This document shows, piece after piece, positions 54,589-63,780 of a stretch of DNA of 64,000 nucleotides. The translations under genes were made by a program, and so were the position numbers. The notes beneath the pieces were generated by a model. The model ran no database searches. It had not been told where the DNA came from and saw only the letters and a program-made list of their open reading frames with translations. Source of the stretch: Paenibacillus sp. JJ-100 (GTDB lineage Bacteria > Bacillota > Bacilli > Paenibacillales > Paenibacillaceae). Location of the stretch: the NCBI RefSeq assembly GCF_948329825.1, contig NZ_CAOJCM010000006.1:1-64000 (forward strand). Reading direction: 5' to 3'. Positions within the stretch are counted from its first letter, which is position 1. Every line of letters starts with the position of its first letter.

Positions 54589-55426
54589 ATTGACAAGGCA
54601 GGGGTTCGGCGCAGCTATGGGCACCTATTTGGTGCTAACGGTGATATCGCTTATCATGATTGTTCCGTTGATCTGGATGATCTCGACATCCTTCAAGGAG
54701 CCGCAGAGCATATTCACCTATCCGCCGCAGTGGTTACCGGACACCTTGCAATTTCAGAATTATATCGATGTGTTCCGATTGATTCCGTTTCATCGTTTTT
54801 ACGGGAATAGTGTGTATATCTCTGCGTTGGTAGTACTTGGGACGGTGTTTTTTGCCTCTCTCGCAGGGTATGCCTTTGCCAAGATTCCATTTAAGGGACG
54901 GAATGTCGTTTTTCTCATTTTGCTGAGCGCGATGATGATTCCGCATGAGGTGACCGCCATTCCGATGTTTCTGTTTATGCGTCAACTTGGGTGGATCGAT
55001 ACGCATCTTCCGCTGATTTTGCTGCCGATCTTTGGTGCGGGCGGAGTGTTTGGCATCTTTGTTATGCGTCAGTTCTTCATGACCGTGCCGACCGAGCTGG
55101 AGGAAGCGGCGATGATTGATGGATGCAGCCGGTTCCGAATCTATGCGCAGATTATGCTACCCCTTGCCAAGCCGGGTATGGCTACCCTGACGATTTTTAC
55201 ATTTGTGACGAGCTGGAATGAATTCTTCGATCCGTTGATTTTTATTAATTCACGAGAGCTGATGACACTACCGTTAGGGTTATCCTTATTTACAGATGAA
55301 GTGGGTACAGCCTGGCAGTATTTGATGAGTGCGACCGTGATGGCGACGGTTCCTCTATTGATCGTCTTTTTCCTGGCACAGCGGCGTTTCATTGAGGGTG
55401 TGGCGATGACGGGATTGAAGGAGTAA
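54572..55426 (+). CDS. ABC sugar permease, MalG/UgpE type
   Basis: About 284 residues from GTG 54572 (GAGGTGGG nearby), overlapping the first permease gene by 17 bases. Six membrane helices, with MISTSFKEPQSIFTYPPQWLP after the first, as in MalG-like subunits, and the EAA loop EEAAMIDGCSRFRIYAQIMLPLA. It pairs with the preceding permease. Confidence 0.95.
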   Translation: MKAMPRLTRQGFGAAMGTYLVLTVISLIMIVPLIWMISTSFKEPQSIFTYPPQWLPDTLQFQNYIDVFRLIPFHRFYGNSVYISALVVLGTVFFASLAGYAFAKIPFKGRNVVFLILLSAMMIPHEVTAIPMFLFMRQLGWIDTHLPLILLPIFGAGGVFGIFVMRQFFMTVPTELEEAAMIDGCSRFRIYAQIMLPLAKPGMATLTIFTFVTSWNEFFDPLIFINSRELMTLPLGLSLFTDEVGTAWQYLMSATVMATVPLLIVFFLAQRRFIEGVAMTGLKE

Positions 55427-55453
55427 CCAGGATTGGGAAGGAGGAGGTACGAC

Positions 55454-56809
55454 TTGAGTGAACAGAAGCGTGTGCAAAGAGAAACGGCGGATGTTGTAAT
55501 TGTCGGGGGCGGACCTGCCGGGATTGCAGCCGCGATTGCAGCAGGAAGGCAGGGGGTGCGAGTTGTCCTAGTGGAACGCTATGGATTCGTAGGTGGGATG
55601 TCCACGGCCGCGATGGTCTATCCATGGATGACGTTTCATACCGTGCAGGGGGAGCAAGTCATTCGGGGGATTGCACAGGAGATCGTGGATCGGTTGCAAT
55701 CCTGCGGAGGCTCTCCCGGACATCTGCGAGACACGGTTGGTTTTGTGCATACGTTGACACCGTATGATCCGTCTGTCTATCCAGTAGTTGCGACAGAAAT
55801 GTTGCAGGAGGCGGGGGTTCGGCTCTTGTTACACAGCTTCGTGGATGATGTGGTCGTGGTGGAAGACCGGGTAGAGGCTGTGCGAGTGACGAGCAAATCG
55901 GGCGAGTTGGAGATTCAGGCAGCTGTTTTTATCGATGCGAGTGGTGATGCGGATGTGGCTTATCTGGCTGGCGCTGCCATAGCGAAGGGGAGAGATGAGG
56001 ACAACAAGTCTCAGCCTATGACGATGAAATTCCGGATGCGCGGCGTGGACCTTGGGCGTGTGAAGCAGTATATGCAGGATCATCCAGAGGATTTCTATGA
56101 GAAGACCCCTTATGCCGAGCTGGACACGATCCCACTAACGGGAGTGAGTGGCTTCTACTCGCACTGGAAGAGAGCGGCGGTGCCGATTCAGCGTGATCAG
56201 GTATTATTTTTTACCGGGCCGGCTGAAGATGAAGTACTGATTAATTGCACTCGGGTGCAAGGGTTTGATGCGACAGAGACTGTGGATCTGACGGCCGCCG
56301 AAACGGAGGGGCGGAAGCAAGTGTTGATGATCGCGGAGTTCCTGCGGAATGATGTTCCAGGATTCGAACGTTCCTCCATCTCGGCTGTAGCGCCACAGAT
56401 CGGTATCCGTGAATCGAGACGTATCATAGGGCATTATGCGCTGACTCAGGAAGATGTTATTGCAGGTCAGAAGTTCGATGATGTCATCGCCAGAAGCGGC
56501 TATCCTATTGATATTCATGATCCCTCCGGGCAAGGGGTGACGGCGGCTTTTATCCAAGGTGATGGAGCATATGATATTCCGTATCGTTGTCTCATCTCGC
56601 AGAATAGAAGCAATCTGCTGGCTGCCGGGCGCTGTATCTCGACAACACATGAGGCTCATGCGACGACCAGATTGACCCCAAGCTGCATGGCAACAGGAGA
56701 GGCAGCGGGAACAGCAGCGGCTCTGGCAGTGAAGCTGAATCTTGCTCCTGTGGTGTTGCCTGTATCGCTGTTGCAGGAAGAACTTCGACAGCATGGTGCA
56801 GCGATATGA
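55454..56809 (+). CDS. FAD-dependent oxidoreductase (FAD_oxidored family)
   Basis: A 451-residue flavoprotein from TTG 55454, with GGAGGAGG six bases upstream. The FAD-binding start is ADVVIVGGGPAGIAAAIAAG, then VLVERYGFVGGMSTAAMV, and a late FAD segment LLAAGRCISTTHEAHATTRLTPSCMATGEAAG. This is the pattern of PF12831 proteins, which occur with sugar importers and glycoside enzymes in Bacilli. It probably oxidises or reduces the imported compound in the cytoplasm. It is the last gene of the run and has a strong terminator. Confidence 0.9.
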   Translation: MSEQKRVQRETADVVIVGGGPAGIAAAIAAGRQGVRVVLVERYGFVGGMSTAAMVYPWMTFHTVQGEQVIRGIAQEIVDRLQSCGGSPGHLRDTVGFVHTLTPYDPSVYPVVATEMLQEAGVRLLLHSFVDDVVVVEDRVEAVRVTSKSGELEIQAAVFIDASGDADVAYLAGAAIAKGRDEDNKSQPMTMKFRMRGVDLGRVKQYMQDHPEDFYEKTPYAELDTIPLTGVSGFYSHWKRAAVPIQRDQVLFFTGPAEDEVLINCTRVQGFDATETVDLTAAETEGRKQVLMIAEFLRNDVPGFERSSISAVAPQIGIRESRRIIGHYALTQEDVIAGQKFDDVIARSGYPIDIHDPSGQGVTAAFIQGDGAYDIPYRCLISQNRSNLLAAGRCISTTHEAHATTRLTPSCMATGEAAGTAAALAVKLNLAPVVLPVSLLQEELRQHGAAI

Positions 56810-56870
56810 GGGTGCGGATGGTGTGAGTTCATGAAATAACAAGCTGCTGACGACAATTGAATGGGAGTAT

Positions 56871-56922
56871 GAAAGAACTCCGAAAACCCACTATATTCAA
56901 GGGTTTTCGGAGTTCTTGTTTT
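56871..56922. terminator. Bidirectional terminator
   Basis: AAGAACTCCGAAAACCC and its perfect complement surround an 11-base loop between convergent genes; a short T run follows. Confidence 0.92.
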
Positions 56923-56926
56923 AGAA

Positions 56927-57943
56927 TCAGTTCAGCGCAGGGCTGGCCTTCATCTCATAGATTTTTTGGAGCGTATGGAGATACATCGTCTTCTCGGCAT
57001 CGTCTTCTGTATGAAGATAATACTCTATGAATCTGTACCCGAACATGAGCAGGATTAGCTCATAGACGCAATGCTCGGCGACAGGAGGGACATCCGCAAA
57101 TTCGGAAAAGCCTTTGTAATAAGCGGGGATGCATCGTTGATAATATTCGATCATGTGATCGATATGGGCTTCATCCGCAATCAGGCTTGCGATATCCTCG
57201 CCGAGGTAGCCCCAGCCGCTCATGTCCCAGTCGATGATTGCGAATGTTTTGTCTGTGTAGATCAGGTTGTTCACCCAGAAGTCCCGATGGCATAACACGA
57301 CGGGTAATTTTTCGATGCGGGCAAGGATCTCATCCGCGTGCTCATCGATATCGATAAGCATCTGTCGCACATGCTTCGGGAATTCGCAATCCTCCGAACG
57401 GATATAATTGTAGACAAGTGGCCAGGAACGGTAATGCAGATACGTGTTCTTCATGAGATCTGCATGGCTCAGATTGGTCAGACTCTGAAGCACTACGGGC
57501 TGCTCCGCATATAGCTTGCCTTGATAGCGCCCCCATTCCAGTGCGACCTGTTCATACATGTCGCTGGTCAATTCAAGACCGGTCAAGCCGTCAATATATT
57601 CCAGCCACAGCTGGAATTCATCTTCTTCGGTATTCATCTCGGAGTGATAACACGTTGGCCAGCGGACAGCATCCGAGAACGTTGCCCCCAGGTCAGAAGC
57701 GTACAGATCATATTCCCGACGCCAAGATTCCGGATCGCCATAGCGTTCAAATTTTTTCTGGATTTTCAGAACGATACGGTAACCCAGATTTTGTCCATCC
57801 ACAGTTTCCGCGTTGCCTGTTACCAGGTGCACATTACCTACCGTTCCGCCCTGCAACGGAACAGTTTGGCACTCAGCGGAAAGAATAGTCGTCTTGAACT
57901 TTAGACTTAAGGCAGAGATCAGCGATTCGTAGTTCATATTCAT
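56927..57943 (-). CDS. Aminoglycoside-phosphotransferase-fold kinase
   Basis: A 338-residue protein from ATG 57943 (GGAGG nine bases upstream), whose ATGA overlaps the rsgA stop. The APH fold is shown by the nucleotide loop LQGGTVGNVHLV, IVLKIQKK with the ATP lysine, the catalytic loop VVLCHRDFWVNNLIY and the metal site AIIDWDMSGWGYLGEDIA. Members phosphorylate small hydroxyl compounds such as choline, homoserine or antibiotics. Coupling with a ribosome assembly GTPase behind an attenuator-like leader makes a resistance role worth testing, though housekeeping roles are common. Confidence 0.88.
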   Translation of the reverse strand: MNMNYESLISALSLKFKTTILSAECQTVPLQGGTVGNVHLVTGNAETVDGQNLGYRIVLKIQKKFERYGDPESWRREYDLYASDLGATFSDAVRWPTCYHSEMNTEEDEFQLWLEYIDGLTGLELTSDMYEQVALEWGRYQGKLYAEQPVVLQSLTNLSHADLMKNTYLHYRSWPLVYNYIRSEDCEFPKHVRQMLIDIDEHADEILARIEKLPVVLCHRDFWVNNLIYTDKTFAIIDWDMSGWGYLGEDIASLIADEAHIDHMIEYYQRCIPAYYKGFSEFADVPPVAEHCVYELILLMFGYRFIEYYLHTEDDAEKTMYLHTLQKIYEMKASPALN

Positions 57944-59013
57944 TTTTTCCAGCCTCCGTTCTTTTTCGTTTGCTTGCTCCACATGGCGATCGATTTATTG
58001 CGGGCCCTCTTGTCGATGAGGTAATTCGTTTTATCCTGAACATATTTGTTCTCATGCTGCTGGGCAATATAATACTCCCACCGTTCCAGTGGCAATAATC
58101 CGTCATCCAGAGCGGCCAGAACAGCACAGCCTGGCTCGGCCTGATGACGGCAATCTGTGAATCGGCATTGAGTGAACCATTCCTCTACATCGGTAAAGCT
58201 TGCACGTATACCTTCATCGGCATCGAATAGTCCAAGCTCGCGCATACCCGGCGTATCAATGACCATCGCACCAGAGGGGAGCATGAACAACTGGCGGTGC
58301 GTTGTGGTATGTCGCCCCCGGCTGTCTTCCTCTCGAATTGACTCAACCTTCATTACGGCCTGTTCCATCAAGGCATTGAGCAGAGAGGATTTGCCGACGC
58401 CGGACATGCCGAGAAAGACAACTGTTTTACCAGGCCTTAAGTAGAGATCGAGTTCCTTAAGCCCTTGGTTTGTATGACTGGAGATTGCGTGAACCGGTAC
58501 ATCAGGGATGCTCTGTGTGACTTCAGCAAGTGGTAGATTATAATCTTCAACGAGATCAGCTTTGGTCAGAATGATGATCGGCTGGCCGCCGCTCTGTCTT
58601 GCTTGTGTCAGATATCGCATGATGCGGGTAACATTGAAATCCCTATTCAGAGAAGTGAGAATAAAAATATAGTCAAAATTGGTTGCAACGACTTGCTCCA
58701 GCACGGTTCTGACATAGCCTGCGGCATGACCTGAGAAATCCGCGCGTGAGAACTTTGAGTGACGGGGCAGTACCGTAACGATGAGAGAATCTCCACTCTC
58801 GTTGTACTGCAGCAAGACAAAGTCTCCAACGCACGGAAAGTCTGCGCGTGATTCCGCGCTGTGATAGAACAAGCCTTTGAGCACTGCCGTTACTTCTCCG
58901 CGCTCAGTCATGACCGTGAAGCGCTCGCGGCGAAGCTCCGTTACCCTGCCCGCCAATAATCCGTCGGGAATTGCATCTATTTCTACATAGCCATACGTTT
59001 TCAAATCCATCAT
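57940..59013 (-). CDS. rsgA: RsgA, small-subunit ribosome biogenesis GTPase
   Basis: A 357-residue circularly permuted GTPase. An OB-fold (about 18-100) precedes the G domain with motifs in the order G4 (ILTKADLV), G1 (FLGMSGVGKSSLLNAL), G2 (SRGRHTTTHRQL) and G3 (IDTPGMRELGL). A C-terminal zinc site CRFTDCRHQAEPGC follows, and a basic tail of about 40 residues ends KKNGGWKK. It assists late 30S assembly. The gene is usually near prkC/rpe, so this copy in another setting may be a paralogue. An attenuator-like leader precedes it. Confidence 0.93.
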   Translation of the reverse strand: MMDLKTYGYVEIDAIPDGLLAGRVTELRRERFTVMTERGEVTAVLKGLFYHSAESRADFPCVGDFVLLQYNESGDSLIVTVLPRHSKFSRADFSGHAAGYVRTVLEQVVATNFDYIFILTSLNRDFNVTRIMRYLTQARQSGGQPIIILTKADLVEDYNLPLAEVTQSIPDVPVHAISSHTNQGLKELDLYLRPGKTVVFLGMSGVGKSSLLNALMEQAVMKVESIREEDSRGRHTTTHRQLFMLPSGAMVIDTPGMRELGLFDADEGIRASFTDVEEWFTQCRFTDCRHQAEPGCAVLAALDDGLLPLERWEYYIAQQHENKYVQDKTNYLIDKRARNKSIAMWSKQTKKNGGWKK

Positions 59014-59045
59014 ATTTGTTTGTTAGCTCCTTTAATGTTGTTTTT

Positions 59046-59330
59046 TTGGACGCAAAAATGCCACGGACAAGCAGCCTCTAAAGAAGCTGCTGTCGCGCGG
59101 CATCAGGACGCAAAAAAGATACGACCTTGATCGTATCCTGCAAAACAGCAATTTTCACGAAAGGTTACTTTGGGCGGCACAGCAAATAGAACGGGCATAA
59201 TCCCGCTTTTTCACGTATGCCAGCTATTCAGTTCTAAGACCAAACCACCATATAAGTAGTTGCCATTAAAACACATCTCCCTTCGTGTCAGGAACTGGCT
59301 TATCGCTAAGCTTTCTATAAAGTAACCTTT
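59046..59330 (-). promoter_or_regulatory. Leader of rsgA with uORF and two tandem terminators
   Basis: On the minus strand the leader runs from about 59330 to 59046. It has a 10-codon open frame (59266-59234), then a terminator GATACGA.../TCGTATC with TTTTTT (59138-59110), then a larger hairpin ending TTTTTG (59104-59050). The 12-base arms AAAGGTTACTTT (59160-59171) and AAAGTAACCTTT (59319-59330) are perfect complements 147 bases apart and could close an alternative fold. Peptide-coupled attenuation, as used by antibiotic-induced genes, is a natural reading. Confidence 0.65.
59234..59266 (-). CDS. Leader peptide (uORF) ahead of rsgA
   Basis: Ten codons from ATG 59266 read MATTYMVVWS and then TAG. 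AAGGGAG lies ten bases before the start, a strong site for so short a frame. The position, upstream of two terminators, suggests that ribosome stalling within it changes RNA folding. The peptide does not match any leader I can recall. Confidence 0.55.
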   Translation of the reverse strand: MATTYMVVWS

Positions 59331-59542
59331 TTTGGAAAAAAAATCAATGACAGAAACGGTTAATTTTGAATTATTCTTTCGCTTATTCAATTAGATTAGT
59401 TTAAACTAGCGTTTACCTTGTATTCCAAAAGTGGTTTCAGGGTATGGGGCAATTATCCATTTATATTTCTTTAAGAAGTGGGCAAGAAATATAAATTGAG
59501 ATTGATTGCAATCTGATCCTATGTGAAGAAGGGGAGTTCAAT

Positions 59543-59941
59543 ATGAAAAACGTTACACCATTTTTAATGTTTCAAGGCGGTATTGCAGAAGAAGCTATGA
59601 ATTACTACACATCACTCATTGAGGATTCAGAGATTAAAAGCATTACTCGGTACGGTCCTGATGGACCCGGGAAAGAAGGTACAGTGATACAAGCTATTTT
59701 CTCGCTAAAAGGACAGGAGTTCATGTGTATCGACAGCCATGTTAATCATGAGTTTACGTTCACCCCGTCTTTTTCAATCTATCTTACGTGTGATACCGAG
59801 GAGGAAATCGACAGCCTTTATGAAAAAATGATGCAAAATGGCACTGCACTCATGCCTATAAATAATTATGGATTCAGTAAGAAATTCGGATGGCTGGTGG
59901 ACCAGTTCGGCGTATCTTGGCAGTTGAATTTACCAGCGTAA
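59543..59941 (+). CDS. PhnB-like VOC-superfamily protein
   Basis: A 132-residue protein with the PhnB/3-demethylubiquinone-methyltransferase-like fold. It opens KNVTPFLMFQGGIAEEAMNYYTSLI, has FSLKGQEFMCIDS, and ends FSKKFGWLVDQFGVSWQLN. Such proteins share the glyoxalase (VOC) fold, often as dimers, with unclear roles. AAGGGGAG precedes ATG 59543. It is a single gene. Confidence 0.92.
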   Translation: MKNVTPFLMFQGGIAEEAMNYYTSLIEDSEIKSITRYGPDGPGKEGTVIQAIFSLKGQEFMCIDSHVNHEFTFTPSFSIYLTCDTEEEIDSLYEKMMQNGTALMPINNYGFSKKFGWLVDQFGVSWQLNLPA

Positions 59942-60008
59942 TCAACCTGATTTTAAAAATAACTCTGCATGGTCAGTTCTTCCGTCACCGTAACGAGTCA
60001 TAGCGAAC

Positions 60009-60052
60009 TCAAAAGCTCCAGCTCCACAAAAAGAAGTGGAACTGGAGCTCTT
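60009..60052. terminator. Probable terminator between convergent genes
   Basis: AGCTCCAG-c-TCCAC and GTGGA-a-CTGGAGCT pair around an eight-base loop; only short T runs follow on either strand. Confidence 0.7.
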
Positions 60053-60140
60053 GATCGTTATGCATTCTTTATGCTATTCGCCAGTATCTATATGCAATCT
60101 GACTGTATCTATGTGTACATTCCCTAATCTGACATGCTCT

Positions 60141-60791
60141 TTAGTTCAAACGTGCCTCAAGCCTTCTTGCTACGATGGAGAGGGAATAGTTGATGATGAA
60201 ATACAGCACCGCTGCCAGTAACAACGAAGGTATGACGTAATCGAAGCTTTGGCCTCCAAGGATCTGCACATTGTGCATTAGTTCTGGCAGAGAGATGATG
60301 ATGGCGAGTGACGTATCCTTGAGTAGGGAGATGAATTGGCTGACCATGGGTGGAGACATGCGGCGCAGTGCCTGGGGCATAATGATGTTGCCCAGTGTCT
60401 GCATATAGCTCAAACCCGAAGAACGAGCAGCTTCCACCTGACCGCGTTCCACAGATTTGAGGCCGCTGCGTACAATTTCTGCAATCATGGCGCCTTCAAA
60501 CAGACTCAGTCCCACTACCGTGGACCAGAAAACTGACATTTTAATCCCTAGCTGCGGGAGTACGATATGAATAAAAAAGATAATGAGCAGTAACGGCAGG
60601 TTACGAATGGTATCTACGATCACTGCCACAATCTGTGCGAGAACAGGAATGCGTGTATAACGTATTGTGCCGAGCAGCGTACCTAACACAAAGCTGAACA
60701 CAATGGATAAGCCCGCCACTTGCAGCGTCACCCCGAATCCATGTAGTAGAAAACGAAGGTTCGGCCACTCAAAGGCTCCGCTAAAGTCCAT
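60141..60791 (-). CDS. glnP: GlnP, glutamine ABC permease
   Basis: A 216-residue permease of the polar amino acid family. The start FEWPNLRFLLHGFGVTLQVAGLSI and EAA loop EAARSSGLSYMQTLGNIIMPQA are typical. Last gene of the glnQHMP operon and partner of GlnM, with which it forms the channel. Confidence 0.93.
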   Translation of the reverse strand: MDFSGAFEWPNLRFLLHGFGVTLQVAGLSIVFSFVLGTLLGTIRYTRIPVLAQIVAVIVDTIRNLPLLLIIFFIHIVLPQLGIKMSVFWSTVVGLSLFEGAMIAEIVRSGLKSVERGQVEAARSSGLSYMQTLGNIIMPQALRRMSPPMVSQFISLLKDTSLAIIISLPELMHNVQILGGQSFDYVIPSLLLAAVLYFIINYSLSIVARRLEARLN

Positions 60792-60861
60792 ACTTCAGAT
60801 CCCTCCTTCGGGAACGATATAAGTTCTAGCTGAAATTCATGCCCGATTCCTCTACTAGCCC

Positions 60862-61584
60862 CTACATCGTGACTTGCCCTGTAGGTTTGTTTTTCTTCGG
60901 TTTTCCTTTGGGTTTACGTGCCTCTGCATCACTTTGTCCGAATCGTCGTTCCATATAATGCACCAGGAAGCTGAGCGGTAAGGTCAGCACCAGATACAAA
61001 AGTGCAACAATGGTGTATACACTTAGCGGCTGGAACGTATCAGAGTTCACAAGGTCGGCAAAATACATCAAGTCCATACCAGCCACGACTGCCAGAATGG
61101 ATGAGTTTTTGACCAGATTAATAAACTGATTGCCTATGGAAGGCAGTACGATCTTGATTGCTTGTGGCAGAATGACCAAGTTCATGGCCTGTACATAGGA
61201 CAATCCCGATGAACGTGCAGCCTCCAACTGACCGCGAGGTACGGTCTGAATACCTGCTCGAATCGCTTCTGCGATAAAAACAGCTGTGTAGATGGTCAGG
61301 CCGAGTGTTCCTGAAACAAATCCATCCAGTGTAATACCAAGTGCTGGCAGCCCGAGGTAGAAAAAGAACACAACTAGCAGCAATGGAATGTTGCGAATAA
61401 ACTCAACAAAAGCCGTACCGAACCAGTTCAACGGCTTAATAGGTGAGATGCGAAAGATCGCTAGTATGGCGCCTAGCACAAAGCTGCCTACCAGAGCGAT
61501 CACGCTCACTTGAATTGTATTCCAGAATCCTTCAATGAACCGGTCCGAGTGCCTGAACAGTACGCCAAAATCCAATGTGCCCAT
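60862..61584 (-). CDS. glnM: GlnM, glutamine ABC permease
   Basis: A 240-residue permease from ATG 61584, with GGGGG eight bases upstream; a longer frame to 61629 runs into a hairpin. FWNTIQVSVIALVGSFVLG and the EAA loop EAARSSGLSYVQAMNLVILPQA mark the family. A basic tail (KPKGKPKKNKPTG) follows the last helix. Confidence 0.93.
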   Translation of the reverse strand: MGTLDFGVLFRHSDRFIEGFWNTIQVSVIALVGSFVLGAILAIFRISPIKPLNWFGTAFVEFIRNIPLLLVVFFFYLGLPALGITLDGFVSGTLGLTIYTAVFIAEAIRAGIQTVPRGQLEAARSSGLSYVQAMNLVILPQAIKIVLPSIGNQFINLVKNSSILAVVAGMDLMYFADLVNSDTFQPLSVYTIVALLYLVLTLPLSFLVHYMERRFGQSDAEARKPKGKPKKNKPTGQVTM

Positions 61585-61628
61585 ATACAAGACCCCCGTT
61601 CTCCAGGTGTGAAAATAAAACAACAGCA

Positions 61629-61665
61629 CATCTGCTGCATGCAGATCTTTCGCATACAGCAGATG
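61629..61665. repeat. Strong hairpin between glnH and glnM
   Basis: CATCTGCTG-c-ATGC and GCAT-a-CAGCAGATG pair around a nine-base loop in the 139-base gap. With no T run it is probably not a terminator. It may protect the glnH message, since binding proteins are needed in excess over permeases. Confidence 0.75.
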
Positions 61666-61723
61666 CTTACATTACGTATTGAACAGATGGGTAGACTTGC
61701 CCATCATGTGCTGCTCACAACCG

Positions 61724-62563
61724 TTACTCAGGTTTGCTACCCAGCCATTTCTCGTGCAGCGTGTCATATTCACCACTGTCCTTTAATCCTTTAAGCATCT
61801 TATTCACTTCTTCTACGAAGGCGGTGTCACCCTTACGGATCGCCATGCCATAAGGCTCACTTGTGAAGTTGCCACCAACGAGCTTGTAGTTGTTGTCTGA
61901 CTGCTGCATGCCGATGAGAATGATATTGTCAGTAGTTAGCGCTTCACCTTTATCTGCTTTCAGCGCTGTAAAAGCATCCTGATAGTTATCGAACTCGAGC
62001 ACCTCGGCCTTCGGTGCCTTCTCGCGAATGTTCTGTGCAGACGTGGAGCCTTTCACGGCAAGCACCTTCACACCATCCAGGCTCTCGAGACCGGTGATGG
62101 CACTGTCGTTTTTCACCAGCAGGGACTGGCCTGCCTCGAAGTATACATCACTGAAATCAACCTGCTCTTTGCGCTCGTCTGTAATCGTCATTGTGGCAAT
62201 GATGATGTCGATATCCCCGTTCTGCAGCATGGGAATTCTTGTTTTGGAGGTAACTTCCTTCAGTTCAACCTTCGTTTCATCGCCCAGAATCTGCTTAGCT
62301 AGCGCTTTGGCGATATCGATATCAAAGCCCTCCACGTTCCCGCTTGCTGGATCTTTGAGTCCAAATAACTTCGTGTCGTATTTCACACCAGCAATTAGCT
62401 TGCCGCGCTCCTTAATCTTCTCAATCGTGCCTTTCGCTTCCGCATTGCCCCCACCACCTGCCGAGGAGGTGTCTGTTCCTGTATTACAGCCAGATAAGAC
62501 AAGAGATAACATAAGTACCAGCACAAACGTCAAAGTCGGCCACTTCATTCTATTTTTCATCAA
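61724..62563 (-). CDS. glnH: GlnH, glutamine-binding lipoprotein
   Basis: A 279-residue lipoprotein with lipobox LSGC (cysteine near residue 26) and a G/S linker. The mature domain carries GKLIAGVKYDTKLFGLKDPASGNVEGFDIDIAKALAK and ATMTITDERKEQVDFSDVYF, the amino acid SBP_bac_3 pattern. It captures glutamine outside the membrane for GlnMP. Confidence 0.95.
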   Translation of the reverse strand: MMKNRMKWPTLTFVLVLMLSLVLSGCNTGTDTSSAGGGGNAEAKGTIEKIKERGKLIAGVKYDTKLFGLKDPASGNVEGFDIDIAKALAKQILGDETKVELKEVTSKTRIPMLQNGDIDIIIATMTITDERKEQVDFSDVYFEAGQSLLVKNDSAITGLESLDGVKVLAVKGSTSAQNIREKAPKAEVLEFDNYQDAFTALKADKGEALTTDNIILIGMQQSDNNYKLVGGNFTSEPYGMAIRKGDTAFVEEVNKMLKGLKDSGEYDTLHEKWLGSKPE

Positions 62564-62625
62564 AATAAGACCCCTTTCGAATTTGGAGTGCCCATGATAA
62601 GTCTGGGTGACAGAATTAGGAGGGA

Positions 62626-63360
62626 TTAATGATGGATCAGACGGCTAAGAAACTGTTGTGCTCTCTCTTCTCTAGGGTTGTCAAAAAACTCCGTCGCAGA
62701 AGCTTCTTCTACGATTCGGCCTTCATCCATGAAGATGACCCGGTCTGCCACTTCGCGGGCAAAACCCATCTCATGGGTAACAACCACCATAGTCATGCCA
62801 TTGTGGGCAAGGGAGCGCATAACATCCAGAACCTCGCCGATCATCTCGGGATCAAGGGCAGAGGTCGGTTCGTCAAAAAGCATAATCTTTGGTTCCATTG
62901 CGAGCCCTCTTGCAATCGCTACACGTTGCTGTTGTCCACCGGATAACTGGGAGGGGTAACTGTCTGCTTTATCGGCGATGCCGACCCGCTCCAGGTATTT
63001 CATCGCGGTTGCTGCTGCTTGGGCCTTGGGTTGTTTGCGCACTTTGATCGGTGCAAGGGTAATGTTATCGATGACTTTTTTGTGGGGATACAGATTGAAA
63101 TGTTGAAAAACCATACCGATGTCACGGCGGAAGAGGTTGATGTCCACCTTTTTTTGATGCAGAGGAATGCCGCTGACGACAAGCTCGCCGTCACTGATGG
63201 TTTCCAGACGGTTGATACAGCGAAGCAGTGTACTTTTGCCAGAGCCAGAAGGTCCGATAATAACCACGACCTCGCCTTCTTCAATGCGGAGATGAATATC
63301 CTTGAGGACATGGAAATGACCGAAATGCTTTTGGACACTTTTGAATTCAATCAAGAACAT
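62626..63360 (-). CDS. glnQ: GlnQ, glutamine ABC ATPase
   Basis: A 244-residue ATPase from ATG 63360 (AAAGGG upstream; a longer frame to 63402 lacks a site). Walker [10 protein letters not shown], signature LSGGQQQR, Walker [16 protein letters not shown] and [10 protein letters not shown] are all present. It is first in glnQHMP, the same order as in Bacillus subtilis, and has two TnrA/GlnR sites upstream. Confidence 0.95.
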   Translation of the reverse strand: MFLIEFKSVQKHFGHFHVLKDIHLRIEEGEVVVIIGPSGSGKSTLLRCINRLETISDGELVVSGIPLHQKKVDINLFRRDIGMVFQHFNLYPHKKVIDNITLAPIKVRKQPKAQAAATAMKYLERVGIADKADSYPSQLSGGQQQRVAIARGLAMEPKIMLFDEPTSALDPEMIGEVLDVMRSLAHNGMTMVVVTHEMGFAREVADRVIFMDEGRIVEEASATEFFDNPREERAQQFLSRLIHH

Positions 63361-63457
63361 ACACCCTTTCTGCAATAGAAAATAGTAGGAATAAAAAGGC
63401 AATATTGCAAAGTAGTTATTTCATCATACAGATTCATCCTGATAATAGCAATTACTC

Positions 63458-63474
63458 TGTGATAAAACATGACA
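63458..63474. promoter_or_regulatory. TnrA/GlnR box, glnQ-proximal
   Basis: TGTGATAAAACATGACA matches TGTNA-N7-TNACA exactly, 98 bases upstream of glnQ. TATTAT lies just downstream on the minus strand. Confidence 0.75.
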
Positions 63475-63542
63475 TAAGTAACAGGTGTTGTAGGCCTGTA
63501 GCTCGAAATTACGTCATATATATGTTATATTTATAACTTTTT

Positions 63543-63559
63543 TGTGACGAATCCTGACA
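63543..63559. promoter_or_regulatory. TnrA/GlnR box, distal
   Basis: TGTGACGAATCCTGACA again matches TGTNA-N7-TNACA exactly, 85 bases (about eight helical turns) from the proximal copy. It may serve glnQHMP, the divergent gene at 63781, or both. Confidence 0.7.
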
Positions 63560-63780
63560 AAAAAATGAATCCATATGCCTATCTTATTTACAAGCATTGG
63601 AATTGATGTATGTTGTATACTGGAAATTGGTGTGCAATTTTCATAAATCACATATGTGGCATAGATAACAAATAACATCAAGTTCACCCTGTACATGGCA
63701 AAAAAGTTCAACCTAGCTTCGTCATGCCATTGATATGATGAAGTGAGATAACGACACAGTAGAGAGGATGATTTCATACG

